Part shown: positions 7,817-15,705 of the stretch, piece after piece | Layout: every line of letters starts with the position of its first letter | Numbering within the stretch: position 1 is the first letter of the stretch | Source: Candidatus Gastranaerophilales bacterium | Lineage (GTDB): Bacteria; Cyanobacteriota; Vampirovibrionia; Gastranaerophilales; Gastranaerophilaceae | NCBI GenBank assembly: GCA_944322725.1 | Contig: CALUPU010000001.1 | Location: forward strand, 1-64,000 | DNA length: 64,000 nt | Direction: 5' to 3' | Notes under the pieces: generated by a model | Seen by the model: the letters and a program-made list of their open reading frames with translations, nothing else | Database searches by the model: none | Told to the model about the DNA's origin: nothing | Made by a program: the position numbers and the translations under genes

Positions 7817-10774
7817 ATGAGTTTAAATATAAAAAAGAATAATATTGATGAACTTTTTCTGAATCTTACGGAAAATCCTGCAGGGATGGAAAATAAAGAT
7901 TTTCGTCTGCAGTTAAGTACTATTTATCAGTTGTTTGAAGACGAATTTGAAGATGCTTTTGTAGGCAAAAATACCCCTTTAAGGAATACAAATTTTTATC
8001 TTCTTGATAACGGTGATTTTTTTGTAACACCTACCAATAACTTTGATTTTTATGCTAAGTCAAAAGGTTCTCTTTTTAGATTTCGTTCAGAAATAAAAGA
8101 AATTGACGTAAATGGCGTAAAGCAGGATATGATAGGCTATGTAATCAAACAGGATATTATTTTTGATTATTTTACAAGTTTTAATGAAATACTTAATTTT
8201 GAAGACGGTTCTGAAACCTTTAATTATTTAAACAGATTTTCTTACACAATAATGAAGATAGTTGAAAAACTTCATTTTATACCGGTTGTGAAACAAACGG
8301 AAAACCTGTTTCAAATAAAATATGAAATATACAAAAACAGCAAAGACGTAACTCTTGCCATAAATTCTATTAAAAATGAAATCCCCGAGGATTTTATTAC
8401 AAATCCGGAAAAATACGATTTTGCAAAGCTGCTTGATTCCTGCCTGAACTATGTAATCTTTAAATTTTTGCATATTAAATCAACTAAATTTAAAGACGCT
8501 AAATCAGCTGTCTATTTTATTAAAGATGCCTTTAACAAAAGATTTTTCAGAGGCAATGACCTTGCTCTGGCTATTTCCGAATGGCTTGATGAAATATATA
8601 TCGGTAAATACAATATTCTTCCCGAGTTTGAAATATTGAAGCTTACGGATGAGGACTATCAATTAAAAATTAATGTAAAAAACATTCACACTGATGAAAA
8701 ATACCGTATTGAAGATGTTTATGCCGAAACAGTTCATTTTGTCAATTATACCAATCAGGAAATAGTTGACCTGATTGAAAAACAATTGACTTATGTGGCC
8801 AGATATTATCCCGAACTTGAAGAATTTTTTGAAGAAGAAAATCAGTTTGCACTCAATATGAATCTAAATGAAGTGTATAAAATTATCGCACAGATTTCAT
8901 ATTATCTTCAAAAGGCATCTATTGACGTAATTCTTCCTGAAGGTATTGATAATATTGTAACTCCACGAGCTTCTATTAATGCAAGGGTTAAAGCCTCCAG
9001 AATGGCTGAATTGCGAGACATTATTACGTCTAACGGTGCATCAGCAACCGCGTTAAATGATTTATTTGAATTTTCATACACTATCGCAATAGGTGATGAT
9101 AAACTTTCTGTTGAAGAGTACGAGGCTCTTACAAAAGATGCTCAGGGCTTGATTAAATACAAGGATCATTATGTATTAATAGACAAAGAAGAAAATGCAA
9201 AGCTTATAGATAAAGTTAAAAATCCTAAAATTACAGAGAAAAATAAAATGGAGATTCTCCATGCTGCTCTTTCTTCACAGATGGATGACTATGATTTTGA
9301 CTATGACGAAGCTTTTGCAAACATATTGAAAGATTTGACAAAAACAGAAGATGTTCCTCCTCCGGAAAGCCTCAAAGGGGTATTAAGACCTTATCAGGAA
9401 AGAGGTTTTAAATGGCTTCATACCAACATAAAAAAAGGCTTTGGCTGCTGTATGGCCGATGATATGGGGCTTGGTAAAACTATTCAGGTTATAAGCTTTA
9501 TCCTTAAACAAAAAGAAACAGGATGCCTTAAACAGCCGGCTCTGGTTGTTTGTCCGACAACACTTCTGGGTAACTGGGTAAAAGAAATTAAAAACTTTGC
9601 TCCTGCGTTAAAAACTTCTATCTATCATGGCATAGACAGAGAACTTGATACAAAGGCTGATGTAATAATTACAACATATGCAATTTTAAGAATTGATATA
9701 GAAAAAGTAAAAAAACAAAAATGGTCGATGCTGATTATTGATGAAGCCCAAAATATCAAAAATCCGGATACGTCTCAGACTCAGGCTGTTAAGCAGATTA
9801 AAGCTGATACAAAAATAGCAATGACAGGTACTCCTGTTGAAAATAAACTTACAGAACTCTGGAGTATATTTGATTTTATAAACCGCGGCTATCTCGGCTC
9901 TATCAGAGATTTTCAAAAAGGTTATGCAATTCCTATTGAGAAATTTAAGCAGACAAACAGAGCGGAAAAATTGCGCCTTGCTATTTCTCCATTTATATTG
10001 AGACGTTTGAAAACAGACAAATCTATTATTTCAGATTTACCGGATAAGGTTGTGCTCAACGAATACTGCTATTTGACAAAGACACAGGCTGCGTTGTATC
10101 AGAGTGTGCTTGATAACCTGATGTCTGATATCTCTAAGCTTAACGGTATAAACAGACGCGGTATGATATTTAAGCTTATTACCGCACTAAAACAAATTTG
10201 CAACCATCCTTATCAGTACCTGAAAACAGGTGATATTTCAAAGGATGTTTCCGGCAAAGCAGACAAACTTGTTTCTATTACAAAACAGATTCTTGAAAAT
10301 GATGAAAAGACCCTGATTTTTACCCAGTATAAAGAGATGGGCAATATATTGACAACTATTCTGAATGAAGAACTCGGTGTTAATCCTCTGTTCTTCCACG
10401 GGTCGTTGAACAGAACCCAACGTGAAGATTTGATAAAGGATTTTCAGGATAACAAGGACTCAAACGTAATGATTCTTTCTCTGAAAGCCGGCGGTACAGG
10501 GCTGAACCTTACTGCTGCAACAAACGTAATACACTACGACCTGTGGTGGAATCCTGCTGTTGAAGATCAGGCAACCGACAGAACTTATCGTATTGGTCAG
10601 GACAAAAATGTTATGGTGCATCGTTTTATTACTCTCGGAACATTTGAAGAAAAGATTGATGAGATGATTAATAACAAAAAAGACCTTGCCAATGTTGCAG
10701 TATTTGAAGGTGAAAAAATAATTACAGAACTGTCTGACGAAGAAATCTACAAAATTTTCTCGCTTGGTATTTAA
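7817..10774 (+). CDS. SNF2-family ATP-dependent helicase/translocase
   Basis: 985 aa. The C-terminal half is a full SNF2 motor: ADDMGLGKTIQ (Walker A, about residue 547), IIDEAQN (DExx box, about 641), MTGTPVENK (motif III), FHGSLNRTQR, and DRTYRIGQ (motif VI, about 920). Such proteins move along double-stranded DNA using ATP and remodel protein-DNA complexes; bacterial members of the RapA/HepA-like superfamily act in transcription recycling or DNA repair. The first 500 residues do not match a SWIM or other domain I can name and are rich in acidic and aromatic residues. It stands alone with its own promoter; no methylase or nuclease neighbours that would make it a defence gene. Confidence 0.88.
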   Translation: MSLNIKKNNIDELFLNLTENPAGMENKDFRLQLSTIYQLFEDEFEDAFVGKNTPLRNTNFYLLDNGDFFVTPTNNFDFYAKSKGSLFRFRSEIKEIDVNGVKQDMIGYVIKQDIIFDYFTSFNEILNFEDGSETFNYLNRFSYTIMKIVEKLHFIPVVKQTENLFQIKYEIYKNSKDVTLAINSIKNEIPEDFITNPEKYDFAKLLDSCLNYVIFKFLHIKSTKFKDAKSAVYFIKDAFNKRFFRGNDLALAISEWLDEIYIGKYNILPEFEILKLTDEDYQLKINVKNIHTDEKYRIEDVYAETVHFVNYTNQEIVDLIEKQLTYVARYYPELEEFFEEENQFALNMNLNEVYKIIAQISYYLQKASIDVILPEGIDNIVTPRASINARVKASRMAELRDIITSNGASATALNDLFEFSYTIAIGDDKLSVEEYEALTKDAQGLIKYKDHYVLIDKEENAKLIDKVKNPKITEKNKMEILHAALSSQMDDYDFDYDEAFANILKDLTKTEDVPPPESLKGVLRPYQERGFKWLHTNIKKGFGCCMADDMGLGKTIQVISFILKQKETGCLKQPALVVCPTTLLGNWVKEIKNFAPALKTSIYHGIDRELDTKADVIITTYAILRIDIEKVKKQKWSMLIIDEAQNIKNPDTSQTQAVKQIKADTKIAMTGTPVENKLTELWSIFDFINRGYLGSIRDFQKGYAIPIEKFKQTNRAEKLRLAISPFILRRLKTDKSIISDLPDKVVLNEYCYLTKTQAALYQSVLDNLMSDISKLNGINRRGMIFKLITALKQICNHPYQYLKTGDISKDVSGKADKLVSITKQILENDEKTLIFTQYKEMGNILTTILNEELGVNPLFFHGSLNRTQREDLIKDFQDNKDSNVMILSLKAGGTGLNLTAATNVIHYDLWWNPAVEDQATDRTYRIGQDKNVMVHRFITLGTFEEKIDEMINNKKDLANVAVFEGEKIITELSDEEIYKIFSLGI

Positions 10775-10795
10775 ATTTTTGTATTTGCGAATTAT

Positions 10796-11584
10796 TTAGA
10801 ATTGTTGTTTTGCTGTATTGGCTTCAACTTCTTTTAAAACATCTTCCGGATTATCGATTTTTATAGTGCCTGTCTGTGTTTTTGTTTCTTGCGTTTGTGC
10901 AGGTGCAGGCATGTTTTGTTCCTTTCCAGATTTGGCAGCCGGTGTTTGTTGATTTACCGGTGTAACATTGTTTGGTGCCGGTTCATCAAGGTCTTCATGC
11001 TTTGATGATTTAAATTTCAGAATGAACATTGTATTTTCTTTTATTTCAATGTCTTTACCTTCTTCTATGTACGAAAGAGGTGAATCTTTATAAAGCTGTA
11101 ATCCTGCAGATTTTATACGATTGTTTTCAGTGTTTTTCCAAGCTCCTTTTACTAGAGACACTCCTTGTGAAAGAAGCGGTATATGGAAAATCATGCTGCC
11201 TGCGGTTGTTGCTGCGGATGTCGCCAGTCCTGCTTTATCGAGTTCTTTGTATTCAGCATATTTTGCAATGAATTCTTCATCCTCTATTTTTGTTGTTTTT
11301 CCGTTGTATGTGTATGATGTAGGCTGAAATTTAAATGATGCATTCAATTTACCTCTTTTGGGCTGTTTTACATCAATAATGTTACCGCTTATTACAGTAC
11401 CGTCTTCAAATATCATACCGTTTTTAAATTCTGTTTTTTCAAGAGTAACAACTTTCATTGTTTTTGCTGGGCGGAGAGAATTAAACTCAGTGAGAGCGGA
11501 AACTTTTACACTCTGTGCTGCATAAGCGGGAGTAGTAACCAAAAGAATCAACAAAACTGTATAAATTTTTAAAATATTTTTCAT
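10796..11584 (-). CDS. Secreted protein of unknown function, paralogue of two others in this window
   Basis: 262 aa. Signal peptide 1-22 (ends AYA). Residues 30-110 form a beta-rich domain with the pattern NGMIFEDGTVISGNIIDV, which lines up with KAGSLVKGEVVEV of the SLH protein and LPAGSIIRGTINKI of the protein at 27297. A Gly/Ala-rich hydrophobic stretch (118-145) and a C-terminal strand IKENTMFILKF follow. The last 65 residues are a low-complexity Pro/Gln/Thr tail. I do not recognise a biochemical function; location should be periplasm or envelope. It is convergent with the SNF2 gene, 21 bases away. Confidence 0.7.
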   Translation of the reverse strand: MKNILKIYTVLLILLVTTPAYAAQSVKVSALTEFNSLRPAKTMKVVTLEKTEFKNGMIFEDGTVISGNIIDVKQPKRGKLNASFKFQPTSYTYNGKTTKIEDEEFIAKYAEYKELDKAGLATSAATTAGSMIFHIPLLSQGVSLVKGAWKNTENNRIKSAGLQLYKDSPLSYIEEGKDIEIKENTMFILKFKSSKHEDLDEPAPNNVTPVNQQTPAAKSGKEQNMPAPAQTQETKTQTGTIKIDNPEDVLKEVEANTAKQQF

Positions 11585-11672
11585 AATATCCTCATTTTAA
11601 TGTGTTTTATAAGATTATAGCTATGCTTTTATGAATTGACAATAAAAAAAATTTTTATTTTAATAAAAATTG

Positions 11673-11701
11673 TTGAAAATAAAAAATCAGCATATTATAA
11701 T
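11673..11701 (+). promoter_or_regulatory. Sigma-70-type promoter of tRNA-Asp
   Basis: -35 TTGAAA (11673-11678), 17-base spacer, -10 TATAAT (11696-11701). The expected start is near 11708, about 40 bases before the tRNA. Confidence 0.8.
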
Positions 11702-11746
11702 TTCTTTACGGACATGGAAATGTCGTTTGAAAACTAAATAATAATT

Positions 11747-11824
11747 GGGATCGTAGCTCAGTTTGGTTAGAGTGCCTGCCTGTCACGCAGGAGGTCGCGA
11801 GTTCGAGCCTCGTCGGTCCCGCCA
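11747..11824 (+). tRNA. tRNA-Asp (GUC)
   Basis: A complete cloverleaf: acceptor GGGATCG/CGGTCCC with one G-U, D arm AGCTC...GAGT, anticodon stem CCTGC/GCAGG around loop CTGTCAC (anticodon GTC), T loop GTTCGAGCC, discriminator G at 11821, and CCA encoded (11822-11824). Its last bases plus flank (GTCCCGCCATTAAAA) are repeated 1.29 kb downstream. Confidence 0.97.
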
Positions 11825-11830
11825 TTAAAA
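11816..11830 (+). repeat. Left direct repeat (tRNA-Asp 3' end), att-like
   Basis: GTCCCGCCATTAAAA, identical to 13110-13124. It covers the last acceptor bases, the discriminator, CCA and the 3' flank of tRNA-Asp. Duplicated tRNA 3' ends are the usual scar of site-specific integration. Confidence 0.75.
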
Positions 11831-11857
11831 GAAGCCACCTTGTGTGGCTTTTTTGTT
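11829..11857 (+). terminator. Terminator of tRNA-Asp
   Basis: AAGCCAC, loop CTTGT, GTGGCTT, then T-run. It starts five bases after the CCA. Confidence 0.85.
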
Positions 11858-11885
11858 TAATAAGAGGAAAGTGAATGTATTTTAA

Positions 11886-11942
11886 CAGGTAGTTTAGGAA
11901 TAATAGAAACGAGGAATAAAATCTTCCTCGTTTCTATTATTT
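11886..11942. repeat. Perfect 18-bp inverted repeat and outer inverted motif at the left end of the insert
   Basis: AATAATAGAAACGAGGAA (11900-11917) and its exact complement (11925-11942) are separated by 7 bases. The RNA would be a very stable hairpin, 18 bases before the start of the 318-aa gene. Just outside, ACAGGTAGTTT (11886-11896) recurs inverted as AAACTACCTGT at 13024-13034. It has no T-run suited to termination, so it may be an element end, an operator or an mRNA leader structure. Confidence 0.75.
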
Positions 11943-11960
11943 AATTTAAAGAATGGATAA

Positions 11961-12917
11961 ATGCAAATGGATCAGGTTACTTTTGTTAAAAATTTTGCTT
12001 TATGTAAAGAAGTTGGCATCGCGGGCAAATTTATTTATGACGGAATGCGAGATTTAAACATAATACGCAATTATGTAGATACCGATAACATTTTTGGATT
12101 TTTATATAAAATATCAGTTGGAATTGAAAGATTACAGAAAATAGCATATATTTTATTAAAAAATCCTACCGAAGAAGAATTTGCAAATATTGAAAAGGAA
12201 ATAATTACACATTCTCATACAGGGCTGCAAGACAAAATAAACTCTTTAACAAAAGTGAAACTTAATAAACATCAAATTTCGTTTTTGCATCTTTTAACCA
12301 GATTTTATAACTCTAGTCGCTATGACAGATTTAACCTTTCCACAAGTTTGTACAATGAACAAGATTTACTTATTGAATATATACAAGAACGTTTAAATAT
12401 AGAAATTGAAATTCATAGTTTTTTTGTTCCACATATTGATAATAATGTTAAAAAGTTTTTAGGTAAGGTTATAATTGGATTAACTGGTTTGTTGTATGAC
12501 ATAATTTCTAAAGAAGCGCGTAAAATAGGAATTTATACGCACGAATTAAATTCTGATTCCAAAAGTCTAAAAGTTTTTTTAGCCTCTGACGGCAAAAATA
12601 GTTTGCAAGAACAAATAATAGATGAGCAGATTGCATTTAAAGAATTTTTAATATTTCTTATGAATACAAAAGAAACTTCTGGAATTTTTAATTTTATAAA
12701 AGAAATTCCACCTTTAGACATTGATATTGCAATGATTCAGGAATATCTTTCAGAAATTATAAAAGCTGAAATACCGCAACAATTAATTGATGAAATTGAA
12801 TATTTATATGAAGATGTGGATATTAAAGAAAGATTAAATATGCTTGAATGCGTTGGCAATCCTTATTTTTATATTTCAGAAGATGACGATTTTGAAGAAT
12901 TTGAACCTTTTGATTAA
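11961..12917 (+). CDS. Unknown all-helical protein in the tRNA-Asp insert (HEPN-like?)
   Basis: 318 aa, not recognised with certainty. It is helical, AT-rich and acidic at the end (EDDDFEEFEPFD). Striking stretches are GKFIYDGMRDLN (21-32), KISVGIERLQKIAYILL (about 51-67), ITHSHTGLQDKI (about 82-93) and SRYDRFNLS (about 119-127). The second and fourth remind me of HEPN-type proteins (a helical pair with polar catalytic residues, common in RNases of toxin and defence systems), but I cannot confirm an Rx4-6H site. No signal peptide or membrane helix. No RBS of quality is visible (GAATGGATAA before ATG at 11961). The gene is the only cargo between two copies of the tRNA-Asp 3' end, and base use is more AT-rich than the flanks, so it was probably acquired. 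Confidence 0.6.
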   Translation: MQMDQVTFVKNFALCKEVGIAGKFIYDGMRDLNIIRNYVDTDNIFGFLYKISVGIERLQKIAYILLKNPTEEEFANIEKEIITHSHTGLQDKINSLTKVKLNKHQISFLHLLTRFYNSSRYDRFNLSTSLYNEQDLLIEYIQERLNIEIEIHSFFVPHIDNNVKKFLGKVIIGLTGLLYDIISKEARKIGIYTHELNSDSKSLKVFLASDGKNSLQEQIIDEQIAFKEFLIFLMNTKETSGIFNFIKEIPPLDIDIAMIQEYLSEIIKAEIPQQLIDEIEYLYEDVDIKERLNMLECVGNPYFYISEDDDFEEFEPFD

Positions 12918-13023
12918 AATGCATCATCTTAATTGAAAAATTAATTAATTTTTTAACAATATTTTTATTAATTTAATATCAGATTAATGTCGTTTTATTA
13001 AATATATTTTGCATAAAATAATC

Positions 13024-13034
13024 AAACTACCTGT
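13024..13034. repeat. Right inverted motif of the tRNA-Asp insert
   Basis: AAACTACCTGT, exact reverse complement of 11886-11896. With the left copy it brackets the 318-aa gene. Confidence 0.6.
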
Positions 13035-13067
13035 CCTAAATAATCATTGTATGTGTCCATTTACAGC

Positions 13068-13124
13068 CTCGTTGACCTCAGCCCTAGACGAAGAATGAGC
13101 CTTCGGGCTGTCCCGCCATTAAAA
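13068..13124 (+). repeat. Right end of the insert: hairpin plus att-like direct repeat
   Basis: A hairpin with outer arms CAGCCC/GGGCTG and inner arms CGAAG/CTTC (13078-13110) runs straight into GTCCCGCCATTAAAA (13110-13124), the copy of the tRNA-Asp 3' end. The bases before it (GCCTCGTTGACC) also echo the tRNA T-arm (GCCTCGTCGG), so a decayed second tRNA tail is possible. Confidence 0.65.
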
Positions 13125-13151
13125 AAAGAGTCAATTATGGACTCTTTTTTG
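13121..13151 (+). terminator. Terminator after the right direct repeat
   Basis: AAAAAGAGTC, loop AATTATG, GACTCTTTTT. It follows the second tRNA-3'-end copy at the same distance as the first terminator follows tRNA-Asp, so this may be the original tRNA terminator displaced by the insertion. Confidence 0.85.
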
Positions 13152-13164
13152 TTATGCTGTAATC

Positions 13165-13563
13165 ATGATAAAAAATAACGATATAAAAAAACAGAGCATA
13201 AAATATTTGATAACCGGATGCTGGAATACCATTTTCGGTATATTTCTTTATACCTGCCTTATTAAATTGTTCGGAGAAAAATATTATCTCCCGCTTGTTG
13301 TTCTGTCTAACATAATATCCATAACAAATGCATATATCTGTTACAAAATCTTTGTATTTAAAACAAAAGGCAATATTTTTAAAGAATATGTTAAATGCTA
13401 TACGGTTTATGGCGTTTCAATGTTATGCTCAATAGTGCTTATGTATATTTTTGTTGATTTGTTTAAAATTAATGCGATTGCAAGCAATATTGTAATTACA
13501 TTGCTACTTACAATCATAAGTTTTTTCGGACATAAATATTTTTCATTTAATAAAAGATTTTAG
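13165..13563 (+). CDS. GtrA-like membrane protein
   Basis: 132 aa with four transmembrane helices (about 14-34, 42-62, 75-95, 104-124) and the GtrA family start QSIKYLITGCWNTIFGIFLY, the mid motif NAYICYKIFVFK and the end FFGHKYFSFNKRF. GtrA-like proteins are thought to flip or present polyprenyl-linked sugars for modification of surface glycans. No glycosyltransferase partner is adjacent. Its stop overlaps the convergent dehydrogenase gene by 4 nt. Confidence 0.88.
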   Translation: MIKNNDIKKQSIKYLITGCWNTIFGIFLYTCLIKLFGEKYYLPLVVLSNIISITNAYICYKIFVFKTKGNIFKEYVKCYTVYGVSMLCSIVLMYIFVDLFKINAIASNIVITLLLTIISFFGHKYFSFNKRF

Positions 13564-14492
13564 ATTTTATTTAATGAATTTTTCTCATCAACAGCTTTTA
13601 TTAATTCAAGAAACATATCGTTATAGGGTGTAGCTATACCGAGTTTTTTGCCGTATTTGCTTATGTAGCCGGCAAAAATGTCAACTTCAGTTTGCCTTTT
13701 GGCATCTACGTCCTGCAGCATTGATGTTCTGGTATCGGGAAGCATTGTCTTAATAACCTCCAGAACTTGAGGAATAAGATTGTCTGTGTTCCTCACGCCC
13801 TGTGCTTTAGCTATTTGTGCAGCTTCTTGCATCAATTTTATTGCGAAAGCATTAACTTTTTTACATCTCTGAAAATCACCGTATGAAGCATTGAGCACGG
13901 CAGATGCCTGATTGTATCCTACGTTTACAAGAAATTTCCACCATCTGGAATAATCCATATCTTCCGGGATTTCATATGGTATACCTGTTAAGTCAAAAAA
14001 CTTCTTTACTTTTTTTACATTCTCAGACAAAGCAGTGTTTAGTTTTTCCCCGAAAACTGTTGTAAATATGCCGTCATGAGTGATATTTCTGCCTTTGCGT
14101 GTGCTTGTATGTCCGATATAATAAGAATATAAAACCCTTGATTCACCGTAAACAGATGCAATCCTTTCCTCGCTTTCTATGCCGTTAAGCAACGAAAGGA
14201 TAATTGTATCTTCTTTAACGAAGTTTTTTATTGAAGCAATCGCTTCATCAAGGTTATTGCTTTTTGTTGCAATAATAATTAAATCAGCACTAAAGTCTTT
14301 TGTGTCAGGTGTTATATAGTCAAATTTATATTCTTTACCGTTAAAAACAGTCGGATCTTTTTCGTATCGTTTAATACGTTGTTCATCAGTAAGTATTCTG
14401 AGCGAAATACTGTGATTTTGTGATATTTTTACTGCATAAACAGAGCCTATTGCGCCAAGTCCGCATATTAATACATTTTTTATCTCAACCAT
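13560..14492 (-). CDS. 2-dehydropantoate 2-reductase family protein
   Basis: 310 aa. N-terminal NADP-binding motif GLGAIGSVYA (11-20), then ATKSNNLDEA and LLNGIESEE, and the C-terminal helical domain with NVGYNQASAVLNASYGDF and DVDAKRQTEVD, all typical of PanE/ApbA. The enzyme would reduce ketopantoate to pantoate for coenzyme A; panD is also in this window (44.1 kb), which fits, but PanE-like paralogues with other substrates are common. It follows the SIMPL gene by 4 bases on the same strand and is probably co-transcribed. Symbol withheld because paralogy cannot be excluded. Confidence 0.85.
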   Translation of the reverse strand: MVEIKNVLICGLGAIGSVYAVKISQNHSISLRILTDEQRIKRYEKDPTVFNGKEYKFDYITPDTKDFSADLIIIATKSNNLDEAIASIKNFVKEDTIILSLLNGIESEERIASVYGESRVLYSYYIGHTSTRKGRNITHDGIFTTVFGEKLNTALSENVKKVKKFFDLTGIPYEIPEDMDYSRWWKFLVNVGYNQASAVLNASYGDFQRCKKVNAFAIKLMQEAAQIAKAQGVRNTDNLIPQVLEVIKTMLPDTRTSMLQDVDAKRQTEVDIFAGYISKYGKKLGIATPYNDMFLELIKAVDEKNSLNKI

Positions 14493-14496
14493 ATTA

Positions 14497-15252
14497 TTAT
14501 TTTATTGTAAAAGTAGCATTAACTACAGCATTAATTTTTTTGTCTTTTGCATTAGTGTTGTATATACCGTAGTCTGAAACATCTGTGGAATCTTTAGCAA
14601 CAATTTGGAATACACCCATTTTTGCGGAACTCATTGCTCCAATATGACCGCCTGTACTTTTTGCCATACTCTGTGCTCTTTGTTTTGCATCTTTCGTAGC
14701 AGCAGCAAGCATTTGGATTTTTAATTCATCAAGATTGGATACAAAGTACTCTACTGTGTTTGATGTTACTTCGACATTTTTGTCTACCAGTTTTACTACG
14801 TCCTGTGATATTTTTGTTACGGTTTCCACATCTTTTGAAGATACTTCTACATTTTGAGAAAGTCTGTAACCGTCAACATCATTGGAATCATAGCCGTTAG
14901 ACAATTTTTTGTATACAGGATAAGATGATACGGGAGTAAATCTGATATCTTCTTCTTTCATTCCGTTTGTTGTGAGAAATTCTTTTACTGCAATTTTGTC
15001 AGCATTAATTTTGTCATATCCTGATTTTAAATCTTTGCTTCTGACTTCATAGTAGGCTTTCCATACTGCAATATCAGATTTTATCTTCTGAGAGGCAGAG
15101 CCTGTTACAGTAAGGGTTTGATTTTGCAGTTTCTGATAGGATACAACTGCATGTGAAAGTATAAATGTGGATAAAACTGCACCAAGTGCAATTATTATTC
15201 CCAGTAATACAATCTGATAATCCTTTATTTCTCTTATGTCTTTCATATTCAC
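14497..15252 (-). CDS. SIMPL-domain (DUF541) exported or membrane-anchored protein
   Basis: 251 aa. One N-terminal membrane segment (about 12-34), uncleaved or signal-like, then a SIMPL domain: LTVTGSASQKIKSDIAVWKA, PVSSYPVY, YRLSQNVEV and AKQRAQSMAKSTGG. The family is widespread in envelopes and has no firm biochemical role; some members are linked to oxidative stress. The body should face the periplasm. It is the first gene of a two-gene unit with the PanE-like gene. Confidence 0.85.
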   Translation of the reverse strand: MNMKDIREIKDYQIVLLGIIIALGAVLSTFILSHAVVSYQKLQNQTLTVTGSASQKIKSDIAVWKAYYEVRSKDLKSGYDKINADKIAVKEFLTTNGMKEEDIRFTPVSSYPVYKKLSNGYDSNDVDGYRLSQNVEVSSKDVETVTKISQDVVKLVDKNVEVTSNTVEYFVSNLDELKIQMLAAATKDAKQRAQSMAKSTGGHIGAMSSAKMGVFQIVAKDSTDVSDYGIYNTNAKDKKINAVVNATFTIK

Positions 15253-15316
15253 TCCTTATTAACACAATTTTAAACATAGTATAAATCATTTATCTATTTT
15301 TTGCTATCATAAAATT

Positions 15317-15658
15317 ATGTTAAACAAATTTGCTCCGATAATACTTTTAACAATATCAAATATTTTTATGACTTTTGCCTGGTACGGTCATTTAAAATAT
15401 AAGAACACAGCTTTATGGGCGGTTATTCTGATTAGCTGGGGCATTGCATTTTTTGAATATTGTTTTCAGGTACCGGCAAATCGTATCGGGCATGGATATT
15501 ATGATGCTGCTCATTTAAAAACTATTCAGGAAGTAATAACACTTGTCGTATTTTGTTTCTTTTCCGTTTTTTATCTTAAAGAAGATTTGAAATGGAATTA
15601 TATTGTCGGTTTTTTATTTATAATTCTTGCTGTATTTTTTATATTTAAAAAATGGTAA
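15317..15658 (+). CDS. DUF486 small membrane protein (DMT superfamily)
   Basis: 113 aa with four membrane helices. Motifs match the DUF486 family closely: IFMTFAWYGHLKY, ISWGIAFFEYCFQVPANR and GHGYYDAAHLKTIQEVITL. Members belong to the drug/metabolite transporter superfamily, but no substrate is known. Monocistronic with a terminator immediately after the stop. Confidence 0.9.
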   Translation: MLNKFAPIILLTISNIFMTFAWYGHLKYKNTALWAVILISWGIAFFEYCFQVPANRIGHGYYDAAHLKTIQEVITLVVFCFFSVFYLKEDLKWNYIVGFLFIILAVFFIFKKW

Positions 15659-15686
15659 CTCCGTTATATCTGAGTTACCATTTTTG
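15651..15686 (+). terminator. Terminator shared by DUF486 and the convergent Spy-like gene
   Basis: An 11-bp stem AATGGTAACTC/GAGTTACCATT, loop about 10, then T-run. The left arm overlaps the DUF486 stop codon. Confidence 0.88.
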
Positions 15687-15705
15687 TTATTAAAGAGTAA
15701 TATTT

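Noticed and set aside
7817-10774. SNF2 gene as part of a phage-defence system (DISARM-like)
   Set aside because: No methylase, nuclease, PLD or DUF1998 gene lies beside it; it stands alone with housekeeping-type neighbours.
11961-12917. Calling the insert gene an integrase or transposase
   Set aside because: No tyrosine-recombinase RHRY pattern, no DDE or serine-recombinase motif; the sequence shows none of these.
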